This document shows positions 1 to 7,915 of a DNA stretch of 17,185 bases, piece by piece. This DNA is from an uncultured Clostridia bacterium (GTDB lineage: Bacteria > Bacillota_A > Clostridia > Christensenellales > CAG-138), in NCBI GenBank assembly GCA_946623765.1, contig CAMORL010000017.1, positions 1-17,185 of the forward strand. Reading direction: 5' to 3'. The notes beneath the pieces were generated by a model. It was not told the origin of the DNA. It was given only the letters and a program-made list of their open reading frames with translations, and did no database searches. The position numbers and the translations under genes were made by a program. The stretch's first letter is position 1. The number at the start of each line of letters is the position of its first letter.

Positions 1-3000
1 CGGGCGCGGTCTCTTTGAGGATCGTGTTCCATTGGGATTCGGAAAGCCGGAATTCGTCACGGATCTGCTTCTGAATCTCTTCATGACGCCGGGCGATCTC
101 CTCCCGCATCGCGGCGACGTGCTGTTCCCATTCGCTTACGGAGACCGGGGCGTGAAACCGCGCGATGTGCTGCTCCATTTCGGGACGCAGCGCATCCGCC
201 GTTTTATCCAGAAGCGCCTGCAGCCGCACGACGGAAAAATCGCTCTGCAAAAGCTCGGCGTAGCGGCGGACAAAACGATCGCACCATGCGGGATTGCGGC
301 GCAGTGCGGCATAGAGATCCATGTTCACGGTATGTCCCGCGGTGTCATAGCGAACGCCGTCCTTATTGAAATAGGCGAGGAACAGGTTCCGGTAGGATGA
401 GCCTTCCGTAAAGCAGCGGTCGATGTCGTAGAAGACCGGCCGCCAGCGGATCGAATAGTCGCTCGTTGCCCAGTAGCTCTGATTCTTGACGTCGTAGTTG
501 CAGAAGAAGGTCTGCGCGATGACGTAATCGATGATGTAATCCACGTCCACCCACTTCGCAAATGTATCGACGACGGCGTCTTTGGAAAACGCTTCGGACT
601 GCGCGTAGGTACGGATGCGCAGAAAGTCTTTGTTGGTCCCGTACCGTACCGTCGAGTTCGTGGAGATATGGCTGATCGCGGCGGGATCCGCACCGTAATA
701 CGTGACGAGATAATCCTGATTCAGGCAATCGTTGAGATCCATGATCCCGTAATACGCGCCGTTCACATAGACGATGACGGGACGCGTGTGTCCGCTGTCG
801 AGGGGAAGCCCGGAAACGGCGAGGTGCGCAAACGAATCGCGCAGACGCGCTTTGGCGTAGTCCTGGCTGCCGTTGCGCAGAATCAGCGAAGCGAAGTCCA
901 TCGCGGTGCCTTTGCCCCAGAACGGATAGTTCACCGTGCTCTGTCCGAGCCTTGCGCGAAGATGGATCGAGAGCGATTTCTGCGGGTTCTTGATGGATTG
1001 GTTGCCGCGCGGGTTGATGTCCGCGGGGAAGGAAGTTCCGAGCGTGCCGTCCGCTTCAAAGAAGGTGATTTGCGCGTCGGTGTGCGGATAGCGCTTCTGC
1101 GTGTGAATGTCGGTGAATTCTTTGAACTTCTGAGGATTGCAGGCGATGCAGACCACCGGAAGCGTATGCCGTTTTACAAACAGGTAATGCGCGGTCTGAA
1201 TCCTGCTCGGGAGGCTGTTCTCGGATTGCGCGAACACGCGGAGCGTTACGGACCTGTCGATTGCGATCGGTTCCGTATAGAGCGCCGATCTGTCCGTGGG
1301 CTTGCTTCCGTCCAGCGTGTAGCGGATGACGGCGTCCGGGTCCGCGCAGTCGATCCGGACGGTAAACGGTTCCGTGCGGTACAGCGCGGCGTCCGAAAGG
1401 ACGGGGGAAGGCGTTCTGCCGAGCACGAAGGAAGCGGAGTTCGCCCTTCCCGGCGTCGACTTCAGGAAAAAGACGCGGGGGACGGAGGGGTCGTCCGTCC
1501 GTCCGCTGGTGATGCTTCCGCCGGAGAGATCTCCGGTTTCGAACCGGTCGCGAAGCATGCCCTGCGCATCAAACAAAAAAACGGCTTCGCCGGTCGCGGC
1601 GACGCCGAAGCAATCCGGTTTGTACACAGCGTATCCGGACGGTTTCAGCGTGCCGGACAGCGCATACGGGTTGGTTTGCGCAAGATCGTCGCACAGATGC
1701 CATCCCGAGAGATTGACGCTCTCGCCGGAGCCGTTTGAGAGCTCGATCCAGTCCCTGCCCGAGCCGGATGCGCAGACCTCGCTGATAAATACGCTGTCGG
1801 AAGGGAACGTGCCGAGCTCCTTGACGTCGCCGACCGAAGCGGCGTTTTCCGCGCCGGGCGTCGGATACTTATAATAGCGCAGCGATCCGTCGCCGCCGAG
1901 CCCTACGGAGGTGTTCTTCGGCAGCTCCGAAATCCACGGAATCTGCTGCGCCGCCCGGGTTGCGGCGTGATACAGCACGAGACCGCTGTCGGAAGCGGAG
2001 ACGGAAAACGGCGCGTGCAGTTCGGTTTCGAGGGATTCCCGACCCGAAAGGAAGATGAGACGGTATTCGCCGGGTTCAATGACGACGTCCGGACAGTTCC
2101 ACTTCATCGGATCGGAAAAATCGTCGCTGAGCCAGTATTCGGAAAGATGCACCGCCTCCGCGCCGCAGTTAAGCAGTTCGACAAAATCGGAATGGTCGCC
2201 GTACCGATCGATCACGGAATAGGTGTTGCGGAACAGGACTTCGTTGAGACGCAGGGGCTCGGAAGCATCCGCGGGACGGGTTTGTTCAACGCCGATCATG
2301 CCGTCGTCGTTTTCCGCGCCGGGCGTCGGTTTGCCGCAGTAGCCGAAGATGCCGTTCCGGTCCCTCGCCCAGGACTGTCCCGAAAGCAACGCGGGAACGG
2401 TCACGGTATCGAGCTTTGCCGACGCCGCGTCATACAGCCACAGGGATTCGCCTGCGGAGGACAGGCGAAGATCGATGCCGCCTTCCGCGCCGCAGAGAAT
2501 CGTCACGAAACCGCCTGCCGGAACCGTAATGTCGGGAAGCGGCGCTTTGTCGGGTTTGTCCTCGCGATCCGTCAGAAAACATCCGGAAAGGGAGACGGGC
2601 GCGTCGTTCGGGTTTGACAGCTCGATCCAGTCCGCGCCGCCGAACGTTCCGCTCGAAAGATCCTGCGTCACGATCTCGTTGATGAAAAGCCGGCTTCCGG
2701 ATGCCGCATCCGGTCCCGTGACCGCCTCTTCGGGAACTGCGGCAAGGATCTCCGTCGTGTTTTCGAAGCCGGGCGTGGGCTGTGTGCAGTAGCCGAAACT
2801 GCCGTCTTCACGCCGTGCGTAGGAGACGTTTTCCGGGAGGGCGGGGATGGTCAGCGATTCCGCAAGGCTTCCGGAGGGGGTCAGAAGAAACAGCGTGTCG
2901 CCGCTCTTGGAAAGACCGAAGGGGAGGCAGAACGCGTCCGTGTCGGCGTCGGAACGCGCGAACAGGACGACGCAGCCCTTTGCCGGAACGACGATATCCG

Positions 3001-3301
3001 GAAGGACGTTGCCGAGACCGTAGCGGTCCTGCTTGTCGGTCAGGATATACCCTTTCAGCGCAAAGTCCGAATCGGACGGATTGTAAAGCTCGATCCAGTC
3101 CGGCGTGCCGAGCGTTTCGTCGGCAACCGTACTGTTGGAGGTCACGACCTCGTTGATGACGACCGTCTGCGAACCGGAGGCGCATGCGGCGGGAAGCAGA
3201 AGCAAAAGACAGAACAGGGCAAACACCGTATACCGGCAAGCCGCAGCGCGAAGCTGCGAACCTGCCTGTGATTTCCGGGATACACCGTTCTGTCTGTTCA
3301 T
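1..3301 (-). CDS. Secreted lamin-tail (LTD) / CotH kinase-family protein, C-terminus cut by window edge
   Basis: The reading frame is open from an ATG at 3301 through at least 1100 codons to the left edge with no stop. AAAGGAG lies 6 nt before the ATG. Residues 24-41 form a hydrophobic signal peptide ending LPAACAS, which could be a type I site or a weak lipobox. Four lamin-tail-like domains follow at about residues 44-180, 204-330, 351-481 and 503-624; each opens with a V-x-N/S-E-V motif and a D-W/F-I/V-E-L core, and closes with a T-P-G-x-E/A-N motif. A chitobiase-C-like beta module (I-R-Y-T-L-D-G-S-K-P-T) lies near 628-708. A CotH kinase-like domain follows at about 713-968, with VNGAYYG (N847) and a metal-binding-type D959-I-D961. 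CotH domains are atypical secreted protein kinases in known cases; the substrate here is unknown. It is the second gene of an operon, 28 nt after the NAGPA gene. The CotH assignment is confident; the role is inferred. Confidence 0.9.
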   Translation of the reverse strand, partial: MNRQNGVSRKSQAGSQLRAAACRYTVFALFCLLLLLPAACASGSQTVVINEVVTSNSTVADETLGTPDWIELYNPSDSDFALKGYILTDKQDRYGLGNVLPDIVVPAKGCVVLFARSDADTDAFCLPFGLSKSGDTLFLLTPSGSLAESLTIPALPENVSYARREDGSFGYCTQPTPGFENTTEILAAVPEEAVTGPDAASGSRLFINEIVTQDLSSGTFGGADWIELSNPNDAPVSLSGCFLTDREDKPDKAPLPDITVPAGGFVTILCGAEGGIDLRLSSAGESLWLYDAASAKLDTVTVPALLSGQSWARDRNGIFGYCGKPTPGAENDDGMIGVEQTRPADASEPLRLNEVLFRNTYSVIDRYGDHSDFVELLNCGAEAVHLSEYWLSDDFSDPMKWNCPDVVIEPGEYRLIFLSGRESLETELHAPFSVSASDSGLVLYHAATRAAQQIPWISELPKNTSVGLGGDGSLRYYKYPTPGAENAASVGDVKELGTFPSDSVFISEVCASGSGRDWIELSNGSGESVNLSGWHLCDDLAQTNPYALSGTLKPSGYAVYKPDCFGVAATGEAVFLFDAQGMLRDRFETGDLSGGSITSGRTDDPSVPRVFFLKSTPGRANSASFVLGRTPSPVLSDAALYRTEPFTVRIDCADPDAVIRYTLDGSKPTDRSALYTEPIAIDRSVTLRVFAQSENSLPSRIQTAHYLFVKRHTLPVVCIACNPQKFKEFTDIHTQKRYPHTDAQITFFEADGTLGTSFPADINPRGNQSIKNPQKSLSIHLRARLGQSTVNYPFWGKGTAMDFASLILRNGSQDYAKARLRDSFAHLAVSGLPLDSGHTRPVIVYVNGAYYGIMDLNDCLNQDYLVTYYGADPAAISHISTNSTVRYGTNKDFLRIRTYAQSEAFSKDAVVDTFAKWVDVDYIIDYVIAQTFFCNYDVKNQSYWATSDYSIRWRPVFYDIDRCFTEGSSYRNLFLAYFNKDGVRYDTAGHTVNMDLYAALRRNPAWCDRFVRRYAELLQSDFSVVRLQALLDKTADALRPEMEQHIARFHAPVSVSEWEQHVAAMREEIARRHEEIQKQIRDEFRLSESQWNTILKETAP

Positions 3302-3329
3302 GACGATCTCCTTTCCGCGTGCGGAGCGA

Positions 3330-5783
3330 TCAATAGTATTCGGGGTTTTGCGGCGCAACGATCAGCTGATCGTCCGCGCCGAAGCGGATGCCGATGTATT
3401 CGGGCGGCGGATCCATCTCGTCGGGCAGAAGCGTCGTATGACCGAACAGAAGCGCGTCCGGAAGGTTGCGCTGCTGGCTGTAGTCCTTGATGTTGAGGTG
3501 CGTGTTGAGATGCTCGCCCATAAAGACCATTGCCGCGGAAACGCCGCCGTCGAGATTGTAGGCAAGCACGCAGCCTTCCTGCTTGAAGAGGTTCGCGAAG
3601 TCCTCGATTCCGAGACCGATCGCGTAGTCCTTCTGACGGCCGTCCGCAACGATCAGCACGAAGTGTCCGGGCTCGACCATGCCGACGCCGGTGCGCGGGT
3701 TCTTGCCCGCAAGACGGTTCTTGCTGAGACCCGGCGCGACCTCGCCGTTCTGCATCAGGATCGGACCGAAGCAGTAAACGTCGCGGTAACCGCGCTCGAT
3801 CAGGTCGTTCGGCGTGAAGGTCTTCGTATCGAAGAGGTCGAAGGTCAGCGTGGTCGGATTCCACGCCATGACGGATTCGCCCGGTTTCTCCTGATAAACA
3901 TATCCGTCGCGGATCAGCGTGCTCTTCAGCGTCGCCGCTTCCGCAAAGTTGATCATATTGTCGCCGGTGATCAGCAGCACGGCACCGTAGCGGCGGGCGA
4001 TGCGGTACGCCTTCTGCGTGGTTCTTCCGCTGCGGGATTCGTGTCCGAAGCCTGCGCGGTGCATGTTGCCGTTCATCCAGACGTGCGCGATGAAGTATAC
4101 CTGCGGATCGCCGTCGCCGTCCTTGGTTTCCACGCGGCGGATCGCGATGTCGGTGTGCTGATCGCGGAACGCCCAGAGTCCGTTCTCACGGTCGACCAGA
4201 ACCTGTTCGGGAATGCCCGCCGCAAGGAAATGTCCGTCAATGAGATCGGCGTTCGGTTCGGGCGTAGGCTCTTCCGTGGGCTCGGGGGTCGGTTCCGGCG
4301 TGGGCTCGGGGGTCGGTTCCGGCGTGGGCTCGGGCGTCGGCTCCTCGGTGGGTTCCGGCGTGGGCTCCTGCGTGGGAACCGGGGTCGGAACGGGTGTGGG
4401 CGCTGCGGTCGGCGCAGCGGTGACTTCCTTGCCGGAGCAGGACAGCAGACCGCGTTTCGGCGCGGCGGTCGCCGGCGCGGACGCAGCAGGAACGACGGTT
4501 CCCGCATCGGACGCGTCAATCGGGACGGCGGTGGGAGCGGACGTCGGCGCAGCCGCGTCGGTCGGCGGCTCGGTCGGGACTTCGGTGGGAGCCTCGGTCG
4601 GTTCGGGCGTCGGCACCTCGGTGGGTTCCGGCGTAGGCGTCGGAACGGGCGTCGGCGGAACCGGAGGATCCAGCTTCACCGAGAGATTTTCAAACAGCGA
4701 ATCCTTCGCTTTGTCGGAATTGACCTGCGAATGGACCAGCTTGTACGCGCCCTCGGTCCGGATTTCATACTCCCAGAAATCGACGGAGTGGAAATTCGCA
4801 AGCGCTTGTGCGGCGACGGTGTTCGCGCGTTCGCTGAGGTAAAGGGGAAGCGGTTCGTCGGCAATCACGGTCGCATCGCTTCCGGAATCGGCCATGTAAA
4901 GCTTTTTATAATACTCCGTGTGCTTTTTGCAGATCGCCTGCGCAAATTCGGACGCAAGCCGTGCTTCCGGCGATTCGTTTTCGCCGTTCGGGGGGATGAC
5001 GATCACCTTCGGACGCAGTTCTTTGAGCTGCGCTTCCATCAGCTTTTCCACACGCTCCTTGCGCCAGTATTTGGACAGCTCGGTATAATCGATCGAAAGC
5101 TTTGTGCTGACGCCGAGACGGACGGGGGCGGTCTTAAGACCGAGCGTCCAGAGCGTGCGGTATCCTTCCTCGATACGCATGCGGCTGTAATCGGAACAGT
5201 ACAGAACGGCGACGTTCGCGCCGTCGTTGATGAGCTTCGGAAGCAAACCGCCGTAGTAGCGGAATTCGTCGCCCGGGTAGCCGGCGATCAGCAGAACGTC
5301 CGGGTTTTCCGCGCGGTTCCAGAGATATTCGGTTTCCGGCAGCGCGCCGTCGCCGTAGGCGTATACGTCGGACAGATATGCTTTCGTTCCTTTGCCGAGC
5401 GTCAGCTCCGCGGCTGTCGTTCCTTCGGGCAGCTCGGTTACGACGGACAGGAACGGAATCTCGAGCTTCGTATCCGACAGCTTCTGATCGCCCGCGTAGC
5501 AGGTAAGCCGGACTTCGCCGGGATCCCTTTCCCAAACGGTTACGAGCTTCGCCGCCTTTTCGGAAAACTCAAAACGGACCTTGCTTTCGCGCTTGAAGAA
5601 CACGTACGTCAAAGGATCCCCGTCCGTGAGCAGTTCCGCTTCGGCTTCACGCTTGGCGGGCATTTTCACGGTCGCGCTGAGACGCTCCGCTTCGCCTTCT
5701 TCACCGACGGCATACTCGGAAGCCCCGAACGGTATGCACGTTAAAGCAATCAGTATTGCAAGAATACACGCAATCTTTTTCAT
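3330..5783 (-). CDS. Secreted fusion: degenerate PIG-L/LmbE domain, Pro-rich linker, NAGPA-type phosphodiester glycosidase
   Basis: An 817-residue exported protein. The ATG at 5783 is chosen because GGAGG lies just upstream and a signal peptide follows (MKKIACILAILIALTCIPFG); an in-frame start 69 nt upstream would lie within the promoter region and has no ribosome site. Residues about 160-300 resemble the PIG-L/LmbE N-acetylglucosaminyl deacetylase fold (LLIAGYPGDEFRYYGG, then R-x-E and LGL). However, the HPDDE motif reads YPGDE (169-173) and the downstream HxxH-type motif reads ENESPEA, so zinc ligands are missing. Residues 373-511 are a PTPEPT-type linker in two blocks around a short non-proline island. 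Residues about 517-787 match the phosphodiester glycosidase/NAGPA family: NPRTGVGM (695-702), VADGR (DGR 714-716) and NLDGG (743-747). It is probably wall- or surface-located and acts on a glycan phosphodiester. It heads an operon with the LTD/CotH gene. The domain calls are solid; the substrate is unknown. Confidence 0.88.
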   Translation of the reverse strand: MKKIACILAILIALTCIPFGASEYAVGEEGEAERLSATVKMPAKREAEAELLTDGDPLTYVFFKRESKVRFEFSEKAAKLVTVWERDPGEVRLTCYAGDQKLSDTKLEIPFLSVVTELPEGTTAAELTLGKGTKAYLSDVYAYGDGALPETEYLWNRAENPDVLLIAGYPGDEFRYYGGLLPKLINDGANVAVLYCSDYSRMRIEEGYRTLWTLGLKTAPVRLGVSTKLSIDYTELSKYWRKERVEKLMEAQLKELRPKVIVIPPNGENESPEARLASEFAQAICKKHTEYYKKLYMADSGSDATVIADEPLPLYLSERANTVAAQALANFHSVDFWEYEIRTEGAYKLVHSQVNSDKAKDSLFENLSVKLDPPVPPTPVPTPTPEPTEVPTPEPTEAPTEVPTEPPTDAAAPTSAPTAVPIDASDAGTVVPAASAPATAAPKRGLLSCSGKEVTAAPTAAPTPVPTPVPTQEPTPEPTEEPTPEPTPEPTPEPTPEPTPEPTEEPTPEPNADLIDGHFLAAGIPEQVLVDRENGLWAFRDQHTDIAIRRVETKDGDGDPQVYFIAHVWMNGNMHRAGFGHESRSGRTTQKAYRIARRYGAVLLITGDNMINFAEAATLKSTLIRDGYVYQEKPGESVMAWNPTTLTFDLFDTKTFTPNDLIERGYRDVYCFGPILMQNGEVAPGLSKNRLAGKNPRTGVGMVEPGHFVLIVADGRQKDYAIGLGIEDFANLFKQEGCVLAYNLDGGVSAAMVFMGEHLNTHLNIKDYSQQRNLPDALLFGHTTLLPDEMDPPPEYIGIRFGADDQLIVAPQNPEYY
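4276..4347. repeat. 24-bp tandem repeat encoding the PTPEPTPE linker
   Basis: Two identical 24-bp units (4276-4299, 4300-4323), starting GTGGGCTCGGGGG on the plus strand, are followed by a diverged third (4324-4347) and a more diverged fourth to 4371. On the coding (minus) strand each unit gives eight residues of Pro-Thr-Pro-Glu. Such arrays vary in length by replication slippage in units that keep the frame, so linker length may differ between strains. Confidence 0.8.
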
Positions 5784-5814
5784 AAACCCTCCGCGGTAAA
5801 AATACCATTTATAC

Positions 5815-5844
5815 ATTATAACACGCAGTTTAGGCTTCTGTAAA
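5815..5844 (-). promoter_or_regulatory. Sigma-A type promoter of the NAGPA-CotH operon
   Basis: On the minus strand a TTTACA -35 (5844-5839) is followed by an 18-nt spacer and a consensus TATAAT -10 (5820-5815). The predicted transcript starts near 5808, about 25 nt before the ATG at 5783, leaving room for the GGAGG ribosome site. It is back to back with the promoter of the LRR lipoprotein gene. Read directly from sequence; the start point is inferred. Confidence 0.75.
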
Positions 5845-5904
5845 GTGCGCATCCCGTAACAAAGCTGTAAACAAGAAATGCGAAGGAAACCGGCTGATTC
5901 CGTC

Positions 5905-5933
5905 TTGTAATTTCCGGTATCATTCGTTATAAT
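5905..5933 (+). promoter_or_regulatory. Sigma-A type promoter of the LRR lipoprotein gene
   Basis: TTGTAA (5905-5910), a 17-nt spacer, then TATAAT (5928-5933). The predicted start is near 5940, giving a leader of roughly 57 nt before the ATG at 5997. The 213-bp gap between the divergent genes holds this promoter and its minus-strand counterpart, with about 60 bp between them; no clear operator palindrome was seen there. Confidence 0.78.
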
Positions 5934-5996
5934 AAGGATATATTATGGGAAGAAGGGCTTTCTGCCCGTCCGAACAGGTTGACGCGGGGTCGCTGC

Positions 5997-7856
5997 ATGA
6001 AAAAAACACATTCGTTTATTCGTTCCGTTTCGGGGTTCCTTTGCGCGCTTTGCGCGGGGATCGCCCTGCTGTTCCTTTTCTCCGGCTGCGGCGGGGAAAC
6101 GGAACCGAAACCGGAACAGACCGTGGGGATCCTTACGCCGGAGACGACGGCGGAGGAGCTGCAGATCGTGACGCCCGAGCCGACCGAGCTTCCCTACATC
6201 GAGTTTTCCTTCGGACACGTCGACCGCGGCACCGAAGATCTGCGGCTGTTCTCCGTAACGGAAAACGATCTGAAGCTGCTTAAGGACCTTCCCGCGCTGA
6301 AGAGCATCGACGCCCGCGCCTGTGAAAACGGCGAGATTCTGGCGGCGTTCAGCGAAACGGTCTCCTATCCGGTGCTGTGGAGCGTCCGGCTCGGCGACAG
6401 CTTTGTTCCGTCCGACACGGAGAACGTCGTTTCTCCGTCGTCCGTGCATTCGACCGAGGAGGTGCACCGCGCGCTCGGTTACCTTCCGAACGCAAAGACG
6501 GTCGACGTGCGCGATAATCTGTTTTCCAACGAGCAGATCAAAAAGCTGATTTCCGAGTGGCCGGATCTTTCGTTCCGGTATAAGGTGAACATCTACGGGG
6601 AGCGGATCGATTGCGAAGCGAGCGAATTGACGCTGAACGCGGAGAAGATCCGGAACTGGGCTGCGCTGAAAGAAGAGTTCGAGATGTTCACACAGCTCAA
6701 ACACGTCACCGTGGAAGGCGTGATTTCGCCGGATCAGGCCGCGCGTCTTCTGAGCAGCGCGGGCGATATCGAAACGAGCTATACGGTCTCGTTCCGCAGA
6801 ACGGAGATCATGAGCGACGTGGAAACAGTCGATTTCTCCTATCTGGAGCCCTCGGATTTCGACGAAATCGCCAAAGTGCTGAAGAACCTTCCGAAGATCC
6901 AAAAAATCAATCTGATGACGGAGAAGGGGACAAGCAATTTCAAGCTCGAAGACGCCGACCGTCTGCAGAACCTGAAGGAAGGTCTGCGCGTCAATTTCAA
7001 GATGGAGGCGTTCGGCGTTTCGTTCTCGCTTGCGGACGAGGTCGTTTCGTTCAACGACATCGATCTCAAGAAGAACCTGGACGAGGTCAAAGCGCTGCTG
7101 CCGTATCTCAGAAAGGTGGAGCGCGTGGAAATGATGAACTGCGGGATCGACAACGAAACCATGGCGAAACTGCGCGACGAGTTTCCGAAGCCCAAAGTCG
7201 TATGGAGCGTCGTCATCAGCGGATACCGCCCGATCCCGACCGACGTGATCATGATCAAACTCTCCGCCGCGGGCGGCAGAACGCTGACCGACCGGCAGAT
7301 CACGCCGCTCAAATACTGCCGCGAGCTGAAGTACGTCGATCTCGGTCACAATAAACTGCACAAGCTGGATTTTGTAAAGGATCTGCCGAATCTGGAGGTC
7401 CTGATCATGTACGATCCGGTCACGTCGCTGAAGGGCATCGAAGCCTGCAAGAAGCTGGAATACTTCGAATGCTTCTCCTGCATGATCAAGGATCTCAGCC
7501 CGCTTGCGGAATGCACGGAGCTCAGGCACCTCAATCTCAGCAACAATCTGATCACCGACATTACGCCGCTGTACGGGCTGACCAACCTCGAACGGCTGTG
7601 GATCTCGAGGAACAAGATTCCGGAATCGCAGATCAAGGAGTTTTTGAAGCACGTTCCGAACTGCGTGGTGAACATCACAGCGCACAATCCCACCGGCGAA
7701 GGCTGGCGCGTCGATCACAATCAGCCGGACGGCTACGCGCCGCGCTACTCACTGCTGCGGAAGCAGTTCCTCTATGATGAAACCGAGCATCGCTACATCC
7801 GGTTCTTCGAGGAATATGTGATCCGGCAGCCCGCCGCGGACGAAGCCGAACAATAA
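5997..7856 (+). CDS. Leucine-rich-repeat lipoprotein with long-period N-terminal modules
   Basis: A 619-residue predicted lipoprotein. The ATG at 5997 starts a basic, hydrophobic signal peptide ending LFSGCGG, a lipobox with Phe at -3; a GGGG run 7 nt upstream is a modest ribosome site. An in-frame TTG at 5979 is less likely. Residues about 444-550 contain recognisable leucine-rich repeats (LKYVDLGHNKL, LEVLIM, LRHLNLSNNLI, LERLWISRNKI). Before these, five related modules start near residues 101, 166, 234, 301 and 374, each an L-P-x-x-K-x-V-D-like strand, a helical stretch and a Y/W-x-V-x-I-x-G strand. The C-terminal 70 residues after the LRRs are not recognised. LRR lipoproteins usually bind proteins or glycans at the cell surface; no enzyme motif is visible. 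It is monocistronic: own promoter upstream, strong terminator 15 nt downstream. Confidence 0.88.
   Translation: MKKTHSFIRSVSGFLCALCAGIALLFLFSGCGGETEPKPEQTVGILTPETTAEELQIVTPEPTELPYIEFSFGHVDRGTEDLRLFSVTENDLKLLKDLPALKSIDARACENGEILAAFSETVSYPVLWSVRLGDSFVPSDTENVVSPSSVHSTEEVHRALGYLPNAKTVDVRDNLFSNEQIKKLISEWPDLSFRYKVNIYGERIDCEASELTLNAEKIRNWAALKEEFEMFTQLKHVTVEGVISPDQAARLLSSAGDIETSYTVSFRRTEIMSDVETVDFSYLEPSDFDEIAKVLKNLPKIQKINLMTEKGTSNFKLEDADRLQNLKEGLRVNFKMEAFGVSFSLADEVVSFNDIDLKKNLDEVKALLPYLRKVERVEMMNCGIDNETMAKLRDEFPKPKVVWSVVISGYRPIPTDVIMIKLSAAGGRTLTDRQITPLKYCRELKYVDLGHNKLHKLDFVKDLPNLEVLIMYDPVTSLKGIEACKKLEYFECFSCMIKDLSPLAECTELRHLNLSNNLITDITPLYGLTNLERLWISRNKIPESQIKEFLKHVPNCVVNITAHNPTGEGWRVDHNQPDGYAPRYSLLRKQFLYDETEHRYIRFFEEYVIRQPAADEAEQ
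6297..7640 (+). repeat. Degenerate 65-73-residue protein modules leading into LRRs
   Basis: Equivalent strands in the encoded protein begin at residues 101, 166, 234, 301, 374 and 444, spaced 65, 68, 67, 73 and 70. Examples are LKSIDARACENGE, AKTVDVRDNLFSNEQ, VERVEMMNCGIDNET and LKYVDLGHNKL. The first five modules end in strands such as VLWSVRLGD, RYKVNIYGE and VVWSVVISG; the sixth continues into canonical LRRs. The repeat is visible only at protein level; DNA identity is low, so the duplications are old. Confidence 0.65.
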
Positions 7857-7871
7857 AAAACCGTAAAAAAC

Positions 7872-7902
7872 AACCGTGCCGCATCGATGCGGCACGGTTT
7901 TT
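7872..7902. terminator. Bidirectional intrinsic terminator
   Basis: A perfect palindrome at 7872-7899 (core CCGTGCCGCATCGATGCGG) is followed by TTTTT on the plus strand and preceded by an A-rich stretch that gives a U-run on the minus strand. It sits between convergent genes, 15 nt after the LRR lipoprotein stop and 13 nt after the DHHW stop, so it can end both transcripts. Confidence 0.92.
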
Positions 7903-7915
7903 CCGTTTCGTCGTG

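Noticed and set aside
668..2617. Long plus-strand open frames opposite the CotH/LTD gene
   Set aside because: The minus frame carries four LTD repeats and a CotH domain without a stop; the plus frames have shadow composition.
4258..4415. Possible CRISPR-like or satellite array
   Set aside because: The repeats are contiguous 24-bp coding units with no unique spacers and keep the frame of the linker.
4213..4842. A Gly-Val-Ser-Gly repeat protein on the plus strand
   Set aside because: It is the reverse-complement reading of the PTPEPT linker repeats.
3105..5744. An 879-codon open frame on the plus strand
   Set aside because: It is antisense to the NAGPA fusion gene, which has a signal peptide, ribosome site, promoter and conserved motifs. 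The plus-strand product is Arg/Gly-rich with no recognisable domain; GC-rich codons on the real strand suppress stops on the other.
5945..6283. Small plus-strand gene starting at ATG 5945
   Set aside because: It has no ribosome site and overlaps the LRR lipoprotein in another frame; the ATG falls just after the predicted transcription start.
5943..7718. A 591-codon open frame on the minus strand
   Set aside because: It is antisense to the LRR lipoprotein, has no ribosome site or family features, and would run through the divergent promoter region.
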